From positions 37,102,846-37,166,845 of the forward strand of contig CM074193.1 of assembly GCA_037179385.1 (NCBI GenBank): a DNA stretch of 64,000 nt, written 5' to 3'. Within the stretch, counting starts at the first letter, position 1; each line of letters opens with the position of its first letter. Made by a program: the position numbers and the translations under genes. The notes under the pieces were generated by a model. That model ran no database searches and was not told the origin of the DNA. It saw only the letters and a program-made list of their open reading frames with translations. The stretch comes from Holothuria scabra (Eukaryota > Echinodermata > Holothuroidea > Aspidochirotida > Holothuriidae). Positions 35,915 to 47,600 of the stretch are shown here, piece by piece.

Positions 35915-37203
35915 CAGGGGTGGCGCCAGGATTTGCCCGACAGAGGGGCCAAGCTCCCCGAAAGGGGGGCCAGAATTTCACGGCCCCGACAAAGGCAATG
36001 TTATGTCCCAGTTGAACGTGCCTTTGCAGAATTTGAGGGGCGCGGAGCGCGCCGAAATTTTGGGTCTTCTTTTTAACAAACACTTAAAAATCTGTAGTTT
36101 GATGAAGTAAAAATTGAAACTTATGGAAGAAATTTGGCTTTTATTGGTACTATAAAAATTTTTGGGTGTTTATTGAAGAATATGTCCCTCACAAGGGAAA
36201 ATCAGGGCGACAGCTGAAATTCTTTTGGGGTTACGCATTGAATCGTACAAGACCAACGTACTAACTGACTAAGGCTTTGAGACGAGACTAGAAGTTTGGC
36301 CGGAAAGTTTTTCTCTTTTTTGAACAAATGTTTCAAAATTAAGGGTTTATCATGATGGAGAAATTTTTGATTTTAATGAAAGAAAATTTGGTTTTTTGGT
36401 AGGGTTATAATGAAAAATTTGGTTTCTTTTATTAAGTGATATGCCTTTCAAGAGCAAAATTAGGTAGTATGCCGGGTGAGAGTTGGCTTTGGTTATTTAT
36501 TGTACGGAGTATCCATCGAAATTGGAAAATTTTGCTATTTTTTAATAATCTGAAGCTAATATTGGAGAAAAATTGTAATTTATGACAGTTTGGGGGTTTT
36601 ATGGAGGAATCTGACGTTCTCATGAGGAAAATCAAGTAGGGGTGATTTGTAGTTTTGTTGAGGTTTCTGAATATCATCATGCAGATTTAGACCTTTTGGC
36701 CATATTGGAGCATTCTCCCGAGGAAAAAATATGGCTTCGCATATATTTGAAGTTTTATATTTTATTTATTGTCATAGGCGTACGGGAGCGTGTCAGCTGA
36801 GTTTGGGAGGGGGCAGAATTGTTCTTTTGTCCGAAAAATGTAATCCTGCCCTAAAGATTATGGAAGTCGAGCCCACAGAATTTTTTTGAAAAATGGAGAA
36901 CCCCCGGTCCGCAGGAAATGGCATTTCCTGGGCTCGTAACTAGAATAAAAGAGTCCTTACTTTCAAATTCCTTTCGCAATAAAAATATTTTCACTTCAAA
37001 ATACTACCCAAAACGAAGAACAAAAATAAAACATTATCTATGCGAAACGCCACCATCAGCTAGCGCGGAGCGTACAAAAAATTGTTAAGAAATCTGACAC
37101 CTAGATAGAAATAGCCGGAATGGCATTTCCCAGACTTGTAACTAGGAATGAAGCAATCTTTATTTTGAGCTTTCCTTTAAAATGAAAGTTTCACTGAATT
37201 CAC
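35915..37203. mobile_element. hAT-like element start and degraded interior
   Basis: It begins CAGGGGTGGCGCCAGG directly against the CR1-type RT frame. Inward lie GAGGGGCGCGGAGCGCGCCG and many repeats of ATGGAAGAAATTTGG-like and GAAAATTTGGTTTTT-like words to about 36740. At 37040-37080 there is GCCACCATCAGCTAGCGCGG, shared with elements A and B. I could not identify the right end. Confidence 0.45.
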
Positions 37204-38559
37204 TTCATTAGCAGTGGCGTAACTACTGGGGGGGGGGGGGGCAGGGGGGAAAATAATTTGGGAAAATTTGATGAAATTGGGGAAATTTGATAAATTGATA
37301 TACCCTTTTCCCATTTCTCAGAATTTTTGTTGGAATGGGAAATTTTGAGACATTTCTCATACATGATTCGTATTTTCATGCAACAAATTAACCCAGATTT
37401 CGTCAGTGTCGCATGAATCGGCCCGACTCGCATTCCACAGAAACGTCCTCTCCGCGCAGCAGATTGAATGTTCTCTATCTTGTATACGCGCGGGTGTTAT
37501 GATCAGTTCATTCCAGTGCACAGAAAGCTGTTATTCAGGAGCTTAACAACAGTTGATCATCACTACCGTGAAAGGTTGTAAACCCAAATTTAAGAATATG
37601 ATCACCTTGTACACAATCTCTGCGTTGTACACTTTAAGAATTCAGTGAAAGGATGTGAAAACTGACAAGTCACTAACGTAGACCCCTGGGGTTGTATTGT
37701 CCTACAAGCTAGTGCTAGTAGCGGGAGGGGTTTAAACTATACCGATTTTACTCTGTGTACATAACGATGGATGGGGCTGAAACAATCCATGGCTTACGAT
37801 TAATGTAACGTGAAAATAATGTTAGTCTGGAAATGAGAATGGACAGGATCCATGGTCATGCTTAGATTTTGTTACTTAACCTAATCCTTGAAGGCTTAAG
37901 TTAAAGGCTAGTTCGGGAAAATAGCATTCTGCTCACTTGGGGTGTACCAATAAACGGGTCCATGAATACCTTGTCCTAGGCTAGAACTTACTCGATGATC
38001 TGTGGCGTATGAAGGGGGAGCATTGGGCCTTGCCCCCCCCCCCCCCCCTTACGGATGCCATTGTTTGTTCTTAAAAATACGTAGCCATACTTAAGTACCC
38101 CAGATTTCACTTAAAAAATGGCATATGTCAGTGGCACCAGATTGCATGTAGGGACACCCAATTTTTGAAAAAGTTTCAAAGCGGAAGGATTGCCTCTGCA
38201 AGGCCTCTCAGTGATGCCAATTTTTTAAATTCCTACAAGTAGGCAAATTCTGTCAAATTCAAATTTTTCCCCTAAAAGGTGGCCTCTGTATCCCACTGAT
38301 GGCACCGATTGCATAAGAACTACTTTTTTTTAAGAATTTTAGGAGGGAGGGCACACCCCATAGACTCCTTCCTTGGCTGTCAGAGACGTCGACGTACCAG
38401 ACGGGGACAGGGGAGCGGAGGGTGTTGAGGTGCGGTGAGAAGTAGCTTACCATTTATCACGCAAGAGATGTTAGGGGTAAAATCATTAACAGATGGGAAT
38501 TCGATCAGTCACAGATAATTTCATCAACTTAGCGGATCTTTCATTTAACCAAGTTATCT

Positions 38560-38650
38560 AGTTAGATAGAGTTTTATGGCCCAGTTTCCAAACAAGTCTA
38601 GCCGACCACGGCCTTTTTTTCCAGTTTCCAATTTAGCCAAGAGTCACAAT
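38560..38650 (-). mobile_element. SINE 3' fragment in element B
   Basis: GGCCCAGTTTCCAAAC and CGACCACGGCCTTTTTTTCC match the inverted 3' end of the tRNA-derived SINE at 54127-54378. The short tail TAGTTAGATAGA lies to the left, as expected for a minus-strand copy. Confidence 0.6.
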
Positions 38651-39784
38651 AGAGAGGCATAAGCATATTTTCAATTCATTGTATAGTTTCCCCGAAAGAA
38701 TCAAGACCATTACGTATAGGCCCAACAGTGATAGTACATTTTTATGGTAATTTTCTGATCACTTAGCAGGTTCCTGATTTTTTTCATATTGCGAGCAAAA
38801 GGTTAAAATAAAGATTCTCTTTACAAGCATGAATACGCAATTTTTGGCCATATGAGGGCTCTAATTTTTCGAAATTTTCTCTACGTTCCGCCGCAACAAT
38901 GGCGGCGCTTCGATCGGTCTTTTGAGCAAAATTACATTTTGGGGTTCAAAAAAGCTCTTACCTCTCTGATCACTTTGCAGCTTGCGAACGTATTTTGAAG
39001 TGAGCATTTCATTGCAAACGACAAAAGAAGATAACGACTCGTTAGATTCTTCGTATAAGTCTGGAAAATGCTATCTGAGGCCATCTGAGGGGTCTGATTT
39101 TTCGAAAATTTCTCCGCGCCAACCAATGGGTGGCGCTCCGCTTAGATAATCTTTATGACAGAATAATGTTTTGTGGCCAAGAAAAACCGCACACTAAAAT
39201 ATTCCCTTTCGTCTTTACCGATCGATGCTCTTTTATTTTGACTCCTAAAGTATGCAAATTTAATTACAGTTTTACTTCGTAAGGTAGCGTAAATGAAGAA
39301 TGCATGCAAAGACACAAAAGTTTTACTTGTATCCTCATGAACCACCACAATTCAACTTTCAACACTGTTCCTGTCAAAGTCGAAATCTTGCACCATTTTT
39401 ATCTAGGCTCCTCAACAACTCCAAAAAATTTTAGACCCCTCCCCCACGTTGGAGATCACTCAACAAACTGCATGTCACTCCATCAGAGAAATACTGCGTA
39501 CGCCACTGCGTTGGTACATACAAATAAATCAGATGTTGTTGACCAAAATAAATATATGGCCCAAGAGTTGTTATTTCCAGTTGCTCTATGTTATACTTTA
39601 AGATTAAAATAGAGGTAATATTACATATCCCTTATAAAAAACCCACATAATTCCCACATAGTTCCTGTAGGAAAATGAAAACTTCCTATAGGAATTTGCA
39701 ATTTCCTGTAGGAAGTTACAACTTCCTACAGGAATTATGTGGGATAATATTCAGCCTGTGCAAGTTTCCCACATTAAAAAGTTG

Positions 39785-39965
39785 AATTCCCACATAAGAA
39801 TTGAAATTCCCATATGGAAAGTTGAAATCCCCATATGGGAAGTTAAATTCCCATATGGGGAGTTCAGTTTCCCATATGAGAAGTCAACTCTTCATGTGGG
39901 AAGTCATCTTTTGGTATGGGAAGTTGAACTCTCCATATGGGAAGTTAAATTCCCCATATGGGAAG
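39785..39965. repeat. CCATATGG palindrome minisatellite
   Basis: About seven imperfect units of roughly 23 bp, such as CCCATATGGGAAGTTGAA. Overlapping open frames (repeated FPYG/SHMGS words) are repeat artefacts. Confidence 0.85.
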
Positions 39966-40349
39966 GCACAAAATGGCTGTGTGGATTGTGCAGTGAACAG
40001 CTTTGAAGGAAGTCTATTGTGATTGGCTTATTCAAAGGCTCTGTCACAACAAAGCCCTTTTCAAATGAGTCTTTGTATGGTACATGCAGAGTGTTGAGCT
40101 GTATAGAAAAGCAAGTAGTGTACCAGTTTAACATTGTGTTGTATACAGCAGTCAGCAGTTAATAGTTAGCAAGCAGTGAGAGTGGATGCGTACTGTGCAG
40201 TTGTAAATTTGAGTGGAGGCTGTGGACTATGTGCTGAATACTGTTAAGTTAGTGACTACAGTAAGCCTGTAAGTCTGAGTGCTGTTATGTTGCATGGACT
40301 GAGATATTTTTTTATAAGGTGTAGCCTCAGCAATTGGACTCTCATATTC

Positions 40350-40715
40350 AAAACACATGCAGGCAATGGGATGTGCTGTAAAAGGAATCAGTTATTGTGT
40401 TGCATACAAACTTGGACAAAATTCAAACATATCATGTAACTCTTAAACAAGTTGCATCTAGTGGACTTTTCTTATGGACATTCATCAGGATTTTGCACAT
40501 GCCTTTGTCACAAATTATTCTGAAGAAGAGACAGCTTCAGAACACATGCGTGCAGGCAATGGGATGTACTTTAAAAAGAATCAGTTATTGTGTTGCAAAC
40601 AAACTTGGACAAATTTCAAACATATCGATTAACTCTCAAACCAGTTGCATCTAGTGGACTTTTATTTTGCACATGCCTTAGGCACAAAATATTTTGAAGA
40701 AGAAACAATCGTGTA
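40350..40715. repeat. Tandem duplication, about 200-bp unit
   Basis: AACACATGCAGGCAATGGGA and CAGTTATTGTGTTGCATACA, then GTTGCATCTAGTGGACTTTT, recur about 200 bp later with a few changes and one short deletion. Confidence 0.8.
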
Positions 40716-41219
40716 TCCAGTTTGGCAAGAACTTTAAGGTGAACGTTACATTTAACATCAGCCATAATACTCTTTTGGACACACTTTTATTCATAGGAAC
40801 ATTATACTGTGACTGTATGCTGCACAGCTATACAATAGTGTGCCTGCAGAGGATGATGAATGGAAAATAAGGATGAAGACCTGAGTACATTGAAAAATCC
40901 CCTTTCAAGAAAATGGTGGAACCCAGTATGGGAAGGGATGACCAGCATGTGGGATTTATGTGGGAATTTTTCCCACATTCATGTGGGAATGAAGTGGGAA
41001 TTTTCCCCACATGCCCAAAACCCACATTAATCCCACATGCTGATTCCCTGTAGGAATTTTGTGGGATTTTTTTATAAGGATAATGACATGGTATTGTTGT
41101 TATACTTGTAATTTGCATATTTAATATGAAATACATACACACTGACCGGGAAAAATTTGGGGGAAATTTCATGCCTTTGCCCCCCTGGAAAATATCCTAG
41201 CTACGCCACTGTTCAGCAG

Positions 41220-41865
41220 AGAAGGAACCCAACTTGCTAATGATCAGAAAAGTGCCAGATAAAAGGTACTGCTACAATTAGATGTAATGGTCTTGTCTCT
41301 TTTCGGGAGGGGGAGGGCGGGGGACTGTGCAACGAAATTGAAAACGTACTAAAATATTTTTGACTGTATTAAGAATCTTCGTTGAATTCAATTGCAAGGT
41401 CCACTAAATAGAAATTTTTAACGTGACTTCCCGAACTCAGTCTTGACTATGAATGGTTTTGCCCCCAACGTATTTGAAAATAGGCCACGTTACAAGGTGC
41501 CTTCAAATGAATTTTCAGTCAGACTTATGGGGAGATTTTCTCACACCTATTTATCATTATTTGTAGCTGAAAACGACATGGCCGATATTCATTACCTAAG
41601 CTTTGTGGGAATTCGGCTGTCCAGGCAGGCCAGATGGCAGACCATTGGGTACTGTCCGCTTTTGTAAGGAGAATTCGGAATTGTGAGTTTCCTTGAAGAA
41701 TATGGTCTTCTAGAAAGCAAGATCAAGAAGGTCGTCCGAGTGACTACAGACCCACATCTTTTACCGTAGTTCTGTAGATGAAGTCTCTCCGACGAAATTG
41801 GATTTTTTCAACAACAGGGGGTGGGCCGGTAGTCTGTCCCCGACAGAGGCATGACCTTGCACGCA
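41220..41865. other. No supportable gene
   Basis: This stretch lies between element B and the CR1 copy. A 74-codon open frame at 41443-41667 has no recognisable motif. Confidence 0.35.
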
Positions 41866-43096
41866 CGGATTGAAGATGGTATGACGGATAGGAGCCTGAA
41901 GTGATGAAAAGCTTTTGACAAAGTACCTCTAGGTAGACTCATGGTAAAATTGCATAGGTTAGGCATCATGGGCAAGTGCGCTCAGTGGATCAATTCGTGG
42001 CTCAATGGTAGGTCTCAGAGAGTTGTTGTCAATGGAAATTTTTCTTCCTGGAAAGAAGTCTCAAGTGGTGTACCACAAGGTTCTGTTCTTGGCCCACTTC
42101 TTTTCTTAATTTTCATAAATGATATTGATAGCTCTATCACTTCCAGTATAAGTAAGTTTGCTGATGATACAAAGCTCTATAGGAAGGTTGGAGGAAAGGA
42201 TGATTCTTTATTGCTTCAGAAAGATCTGGATAGGTTATTTTCATGGTCTCAGACTTGGCAAATGTCTTTTAATGCTGATAAGTGCAAAGTCCTCCACTTT
42301 GGTTCTAAGAATCCCCACCATGATTATACTATGAATGGTACTAATTTGAACAAAGTGACTTCTGAGAAAGACCTTGGTGTAGTTATTACAAGAGATTTGA
42401 AGTCATCTAGGCAATGTGCAGCTACTGCTGCAAGGGCAAATAGGGTGCTTGGGTTGATCAGGAGGAATTTTAAGAGTTTTAGTAAAGAAATTGTGCTAAA
42501 TTTGTATAAGCAGCTGGTTCGACCCCATCTCGACTATGCTGCACAGGCCTGGAGTCCCTTCTTTGAAAAGGACAAATTGCTTTTAGAGCAAGTTCAGAAG
42601 AGAGCTACCCGACTCATACCTGAGGTTAAAAATCTACCTTATTCCCAAAGGCTTAAGCTGCTTGGGCTTACCACTTTGGAGCTGAGAAGGATTAGGGGGA
42701 CATGCTCCAGGTATACAAATTTCTATCTGAAGGGAATCCTTTGTTAGCTTGCAGTTATTTAAAGGTCCAGAGTAATCCTCGGGTTAGAGGCCATTGCAAA
42801 AAGCTTGAAAAGTCTTTTGCTAGACTTGACATTAGGAAGTTCAGTTTCTCTCATAGGGTTGTTAGTGAGTGGAATAGCCTGCCTGAGTGGGTTGTTAACT
42901 CCACATCAGTGCACCGTTTTAAGGTTAATATTGACAAGTTTTTCCATGACTGTGGTAGAATCTAATCTTTCTGGGCTCTTTAGGTGTTGGTGGTTTGCTT
43001 TGTTTTGGGGGGTTTTTGGATTACAGGGCATCTTATGGGGCCTTTACAGCCCTCCTTTGCCCTTGAACCTGTTATGTTATGTTATGTTATGTTAAA
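41866..43096 (+). pseudogene. CR1-group retrotransposon, 5'-truncated, with TTATG tail
   Basis: After a frameshifted start (EDWYDG, then KAFDKVPLGRL near 41910-41940) there is an open frame of 268 codons. [20 protein letters not shown] starts at residue 41 and FADD is at 73-76. MSFNADKCKVLHFG, YKQLVRPHLDYAAQAWSPFF and VQKRATRLIPEV follow. A frameshift near 42700 leads to RLDIRKFSFSHRVVSEWNSL and a stop at 42963. The 3' end carries about four TTATG units (43073-43096). The endonuclease and first RT blocks are absent. RT palm catalytic residues remain, but the frameshifts make it inactive. It is independent of the minus-strand CR1/jockey-type copy at 32787-35914, from which it differs in sequence and tail. 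Confidence 0.9.
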
Positions 43097-43484
43097 CCGA
43101 TTCAGATATGCATTAAAATAGCGTTACAAAAAAAAAAAATAGTTCAAAAAGAAAAAATCATGTTCATCCATCCAGTAACTTCAGTCCTTTACATTTTTCA
43201 TGTTTAGGCCTCCCCGAAAAATTGCCGTCATTCCCCGACGGAGGAAGAGATAGAACAAGTTACATTCTTAGAATGGGGTTACACAGTGTTAAGATGTGAT
43301 TTAAAATCGACCCCGATATGTATTAAAATAGCATTTCAAAACGAAAAATATGTTCTAGATCGCCCATCCAGTAACCAGTCCAGTCTTTGTGGGGTTTTTT
43401 ATTATTTTTTAAATATTTTTTTTATTTTACCAAGCCCCCCCCCCCACCACTGGACTACAGCTTGCAAGGTTCTATTGTAATCAG
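43097..43484. repeat. Imperfect 205-bp direct duplication
   Basis: GATATGCATTAAAATAGCG and CATCCATCCAGTAACTTCAG (43110-43185) recur as GATATGTATTAAAATAGCA and CGCCCATCCAGTAACCAG (43315-43390). The rest is A- and T-rich with a C run near 43435. Confidence 0.55.
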
Positions 43485-43870
43485 TATTCAGCCTCACATT
43501 CAGGCCCACATTCAACACACATTCTGAGGCTAGCACGGGATTCAGCCTCACATTCTGAAGCAGGCACAGGATTCGGCCTCACGTTCCCCCAGTACGGGAC
43601 TCTGCTTACTTTCACTTAGCACGGGATTCGGTGTTACATGCACACCTCAGTAGTACAGGGATTCAGCCTCATTCGTCGAAACCTGTACTAGCTTTAGAGC
43701 CCACATCCATCCTAACATTCAGCCTCATTTTCAGATATCGAATGTGAGACTGAATCCTGTGCTACTGTGCTAAGGAATCCTGTGTTGGGCGAATGTGAGG
43801 CTGAATCTTTTGCTAGGCGTGAAAGGCTGAATGCTGTGCTGGGCGAAAGTGAGACGCCAACCTGTGCGAG
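43485..43870. repeat. CACATTC/GAATGTG minisatellite with inverted halves
   Basis: The left half repeats GGGATTCAGCCTCACATTC-like units and the right half repeats the complement GAATGTGAGGCTGAATC. It could fold back on itself. A single related word (AATGTGAGGTTGAAATCCTG) occurs at 44412, beyond the inserted element at 43879. The isolated palindrome at 32735-32764 belongs to the same repeat. Confidence 0.8.
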
Positions 43871-43878
43871 CTTCAGAA

Positions 43879-44412
43879 TTAGCGTGTTCGATTACTCGCC
43901 CGAGTTAACTCGTGTCTGGCACGACTACGTTCGATTAGCTAATGACGTCAGTGTTCGCGCTTACTCGCGCCAGGCCCAAGTGGCGACCCTTCGAGTCGGT
44001 TACTTAGGTAAATATCCCATCATGCTTTGGGAAAACATGGCAGCTTAACGAACAACATGCATTCGTGAACAATTTCTGAGCATGTAAATACAGTGGGGTA
44101 AACATGAAACTTCTGACTTGTGAAAAGTGGTTGATGTCGGAAGTAGTGAAGTCACTCAAGTGTTATTTCTCGAGAATTTTCTAAATGAGCATTGTTTCGA
44201 GTCTACGTTCATCGTACAAGCGAACCGCATGTAATACGTACGTACCAGAGTTCGCTCTGCCATCCAGCTACGGGCTCTGTCATTGGCTATTGTGAACCAA
44301 CTTCTCCAGTAATTACCGTAAAACGTTCGTTTATTTCACCCAACTGCGCATGACCGTCGTAGCCCTAACTCGAGGCTCGAGTAAGTCAAGGGAAGCAAAT
44401 CGAACACGCTAA
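43879..44412. mobile_element. 534-bp inverted-repeat element upstream of the host gene
   Basis: The first and last 15 bp (TTAGCGTGTTCGATT and AATCGAACACGCTAA) are perfect complements, and inward CTCG-rich words continue the similarity. It interrupts the minisatellite described at 43485. It is comparatively rich in CG dinucleotides and contains the cAMP-response palindrome TGACGTCA at 43943-43950 and CATTGGCTATTG near 44281. It ends 204 bp before the start codon of the spliced gene. Target duplication is unclear. Confidence 0.7.
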
Positions 44413-44616
44413 ATGTGAGGTTGAAATCCTGTGCTTGCAGCCTGCTTCAAGACTAGACACTGAGAGTCGAGGCAACTATGCTCGTTGCCCTTCTCACAGT
44501 ATTTATAATTTCATTGTGATAGAAATTATAAATGAAGGTATGCTGTGCAGGCCGTTTAGACTTGCTCAAAGTCATTTCGTTGTTATGATTATTTTGTCAA
44601 TTAATCCAAAGAAGAA
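44413..44616 (+). promoter_or_regulatory. Candidate 5' UTR or promoter-proximal region
   Basis: This is the stretch between the inverted-repeat element and the first ATG. A TATA-like word (TATTTATAA) lies near 44500. No transcription start can be fixed from the sequence alone. Confidence 0.25.
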
Positions 44617-44671
44617 ATGGCTGGGCCGAAAATTTGGCTTGTAATTTACCGCATCGACCAGGACTCAGAGG
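44617..44671 (+). CDS. Exon 1 (start codon)
   Basis: ATG at 44617 is in a favourable context (GAAATGG, purine at -3 and G at +4). It encodes 18 residues, MAGPKIWLVIYRIDQDSE, plus the first base of a glycine codon. The donor is CAGAGG|GTAATA. The exon was recognised because the split codon G|GA matches the next exon's phase. Confidence 0.65.
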
Positions 44672-47600
44672 GTAATACTCATACCAGAATAGAGACAAGT
44701 TTATGGCTCTTTTTTATGACCGCTTTGTTTTGGAGAAGTCTACACAGAACGTTTCTAGATGAGAATTCCAATTCTCCATCGAAGTTGTGTAGTGTTACCT
44801 TAGGCTTAACGTATTAGGCTATAACGTAGCCTAATGTTAGGCCGTAGCCAAGCCTAGGCTACAATCCTCGACAAAAATGATGGGGCAAAACAAGCAATGT
44901 ACGGAACACCATCCCCCCACTCCCCCATTCAATGTTGCGGCAGCCCAAGGCGTCCTAAAACTTCAACATTGATACGGGGAGCGGGGTTTGTCCCATGTAC
45001 TTTTGTTGAGGATTGTAGGCCTAAGTAATGGCCTTGTCGTAGTCTAACCATGTACAGTAGCCTTGTACTAGTACTAGGATAGTAGTAAGTTATCATGACT
45101 GAGTTGATCACTATCATGAGTCGATCATTGCCATCTAAACGCCAGTCCAGCTAGTAAGTGTGATGTGAATACAATGTTAGAATATAACCTGTAATGCCCA
45201 TTCTGCAAATTGCAAACAGAATCAAGACCAATTAGCCTAATTAGGCCTAAGTTAGGCCTAGGTCAACAGTGTTGTCATATCTTTTGATGGTTAAAGCTAA
45301 AATGTTTGTCACAGCCAGATTTTCAAGTTTTGGCAAAAGTGTGAACCAGTCATTCGCAAAAATACTAAAAATGATGATAAGAATGTCTTGTATTAAGTTC
45401 TACTGAAGGCCTAAATAAGAACTAATAGAAAGATCATTCTTTATCAATATATGAAAAACTTGCTGTTAATGAGGTGACTTAACTTAGGCTATGTTACTTG
45501 TTTATTATACGTGTATGAAGTGATTGACTTCAGATTACTCTGTAAGCATTGTGTTCTTGTACTTTCACAGACATTTTAAAATGAATTTTCTACAGATTAC
45601 TTAATCCAAACAACAAAATGCAGTTCAAGAAGGAAGACATTTAACAAAATATTTCATTGATTTTTATGGATGTTTTCATGTTTGAATGGTTACGAAGTTA
45701 GTTAAGTGATCAACTCATGATTAGCCCAGTACAGTATATATACTACTAGAAACTAGGCTGCGACAGTTTTCTGTTTAACCTGTTAACCGATCGACCAGTT
45801 ACATGGTCGCTGTTTCTCTAAACGTTTAACTGTTTGTGTATCCTCATAATTCAAATTAATCAGTGCCACAATTTCTGCTGTGTTCACTTAAGCCGGTTTG
45901 TATCATAAACTACAAAGTTCTGGGCTTAAAATTGCACATCTTGCCACCCAAAATGATAAAAAGATCATTGAAAGCTTTTGACCCTACCCTGCATTCGTAT
46001 GTAGCTTTGTCTTGCTTACTGATCAGCTCGCACAATGAGCTGTGATTCTTCTTGCTGCAAATCCCATTGCGTTAATAGACCTGTGGTACTTATCTTCCCA
46101 GGAGCCTTTCAACAATCAGCTAATATCAAAATGGAACAGTCCATGTTGGTTTTTATGAATAAGCATACGCAGTTCATTGGCTGGTCTAGCTATGTACAGA
46201 CTGAGTTGTAGTAGATAATGTACTGTACTGTAGAAGCCCACACTAACAATGCATGCAAAAAAAATGCAAATGTCTTACTGTATCTTAGCGGTTCTGGGCA
46301 GCAAAACAATTTTACTCGATTAACGTAACAAACTTTACATCTTGTTTAAAAAGAATCAGCAAATGAAATGTACTTAAGTCAGATCCCTGAAAAATCCACA
46401 TATGCAGAGATTTGTGATCATCATAACACAAACTCAGTGGGGAAATTCGGTTTGAGGTCTGGTATTTTCACACACTAAATCCCATAAGATGGCGCAAGTT
46501 GTGATTGGCTGGCTCAGAATCAACAACACTGAACCAACCACGATGCAGGGGCAATACAAATTTTGCAATGATCGTATGCATATGATGTCACCAAGCAAAC
46601 CATGATCACTTGTTTAGTTTTAAAAATGGATACGACGGAAGTCTACTAGTGTTTGCACCAGGTACCTGACGGAAGCTCTTGCAACACGGGTAGAAAATTA
46701 CTACCAGGGTAGAGCTTTTCTATGATTTTGTTTTGATCTTCACAAAATACCATGATTATTGAAAGTAACAAATGTATTTTGCTGTCGATGCTGTCAATGT
46801 AGTTTCCTAAATAAATGGCAAAGGGAGAAAAATATTTTTCCCATATTTTCTGTATCCCATTTGCTAAAGTGGAGTGTGCCAGAGTGATGTCACATTCCAT
46901 TGCACACATCAAACACAAGCACAGGTAACGAAGGAACGAACGTTCGTAGGTGAATGGTCACTGCCATATATTACCGTACATTTTTAACGGTTCATGTTCG
47001 GGTGAAATCTCGGCCGGGAGATGCATTAGAAAATTTTCACATGTTATTATCACAAACAGACAGATGGTTGATTTTTCATAAACATACCAAGAAAGCAGTT
47101 TAGGAGAAATTTGAGCACCTGTGGTACATTACTGTATTAACACAGTACAGAAGTTGCAGTGACAAACCGTAAGTTATTTTTTGGTTCTGATGCACATGTT
47201 GCGCACTGGACAAAAGCCACAGAAGCTAATCCTAGTGGCACTAAAGTGTGATCAAGTTTAAATTCTTGGTTGATTTTTAAACTCACGATGCAAAGAACAA
47301 ACGGCACATTGTAGATATAGAAAAACGCAATATAATGTTATTGTCAAATGGATCTGATCAGAGATAAGGGGCCAATAAGTCGAGGTTTGAATAGTAGGTG
47401 CATATCATGCACTTATTAAAAAGATATTGCCAGGTTTACTGTCGGGCAACCGGGAACCCCACTCCTAATGCGGTTCGGGTACCCGGGTACGAATTTCCTA
47501 CCCGGTGCAAACAATGAAGTCTACTGCATGCATGGTACCACGTGCATCATTGTTTTTGTTTGTAATGACATCATCTGATAACATTCCATAAGTCCTACTG

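Larger units (their letters stand above)
39629..41079. mobile_element. Palindrome-rich element with CCTTATAAAAAA ends
   Basis: The left end is CCCTTATAAAAAACCCACAT and the right end (complement) CCTTATAAAAAAATCCCACA. Inside the left end lie TTCCTGTAGGAA-type palindromes (39660-39740), then CCATATGG-type palindromes (39785-39965). A unique core with a 200-bp duplication follows, then CCCACAT/ATGTGGG repeats (40915-41060). There is no coding frame. The absence of this block from element A supports its being an insertion. Confidence 0.75.
37212..41211. mobile_element. hAT-like element B (4,000 bp), inverted relative of element A
   Basis: The ends CAGTGGCGTAACTACTGG and CTAGCTACGCCACTG are inverted. 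Flanking 8-mers TTCATTAG and TTCAGCAG match at 6 of 8. The interior matches element A in reverse: for example ATTCGTATTTTCATGCAACA here and TGTTGCATGAAAATACG there. It is longer than A because of a palindrome-rich insertion (39629-41079) and a SINE fragment (38560-38650). No transposase frame is visible. Confidence 0.8.

Noticed and set aside
46646..46918. 90-codon minus-strand frame as a possible transposase remnant
   Set aside because: No hAT or other transposase motif could be seen, and the surrounding element ends are themselves weak.
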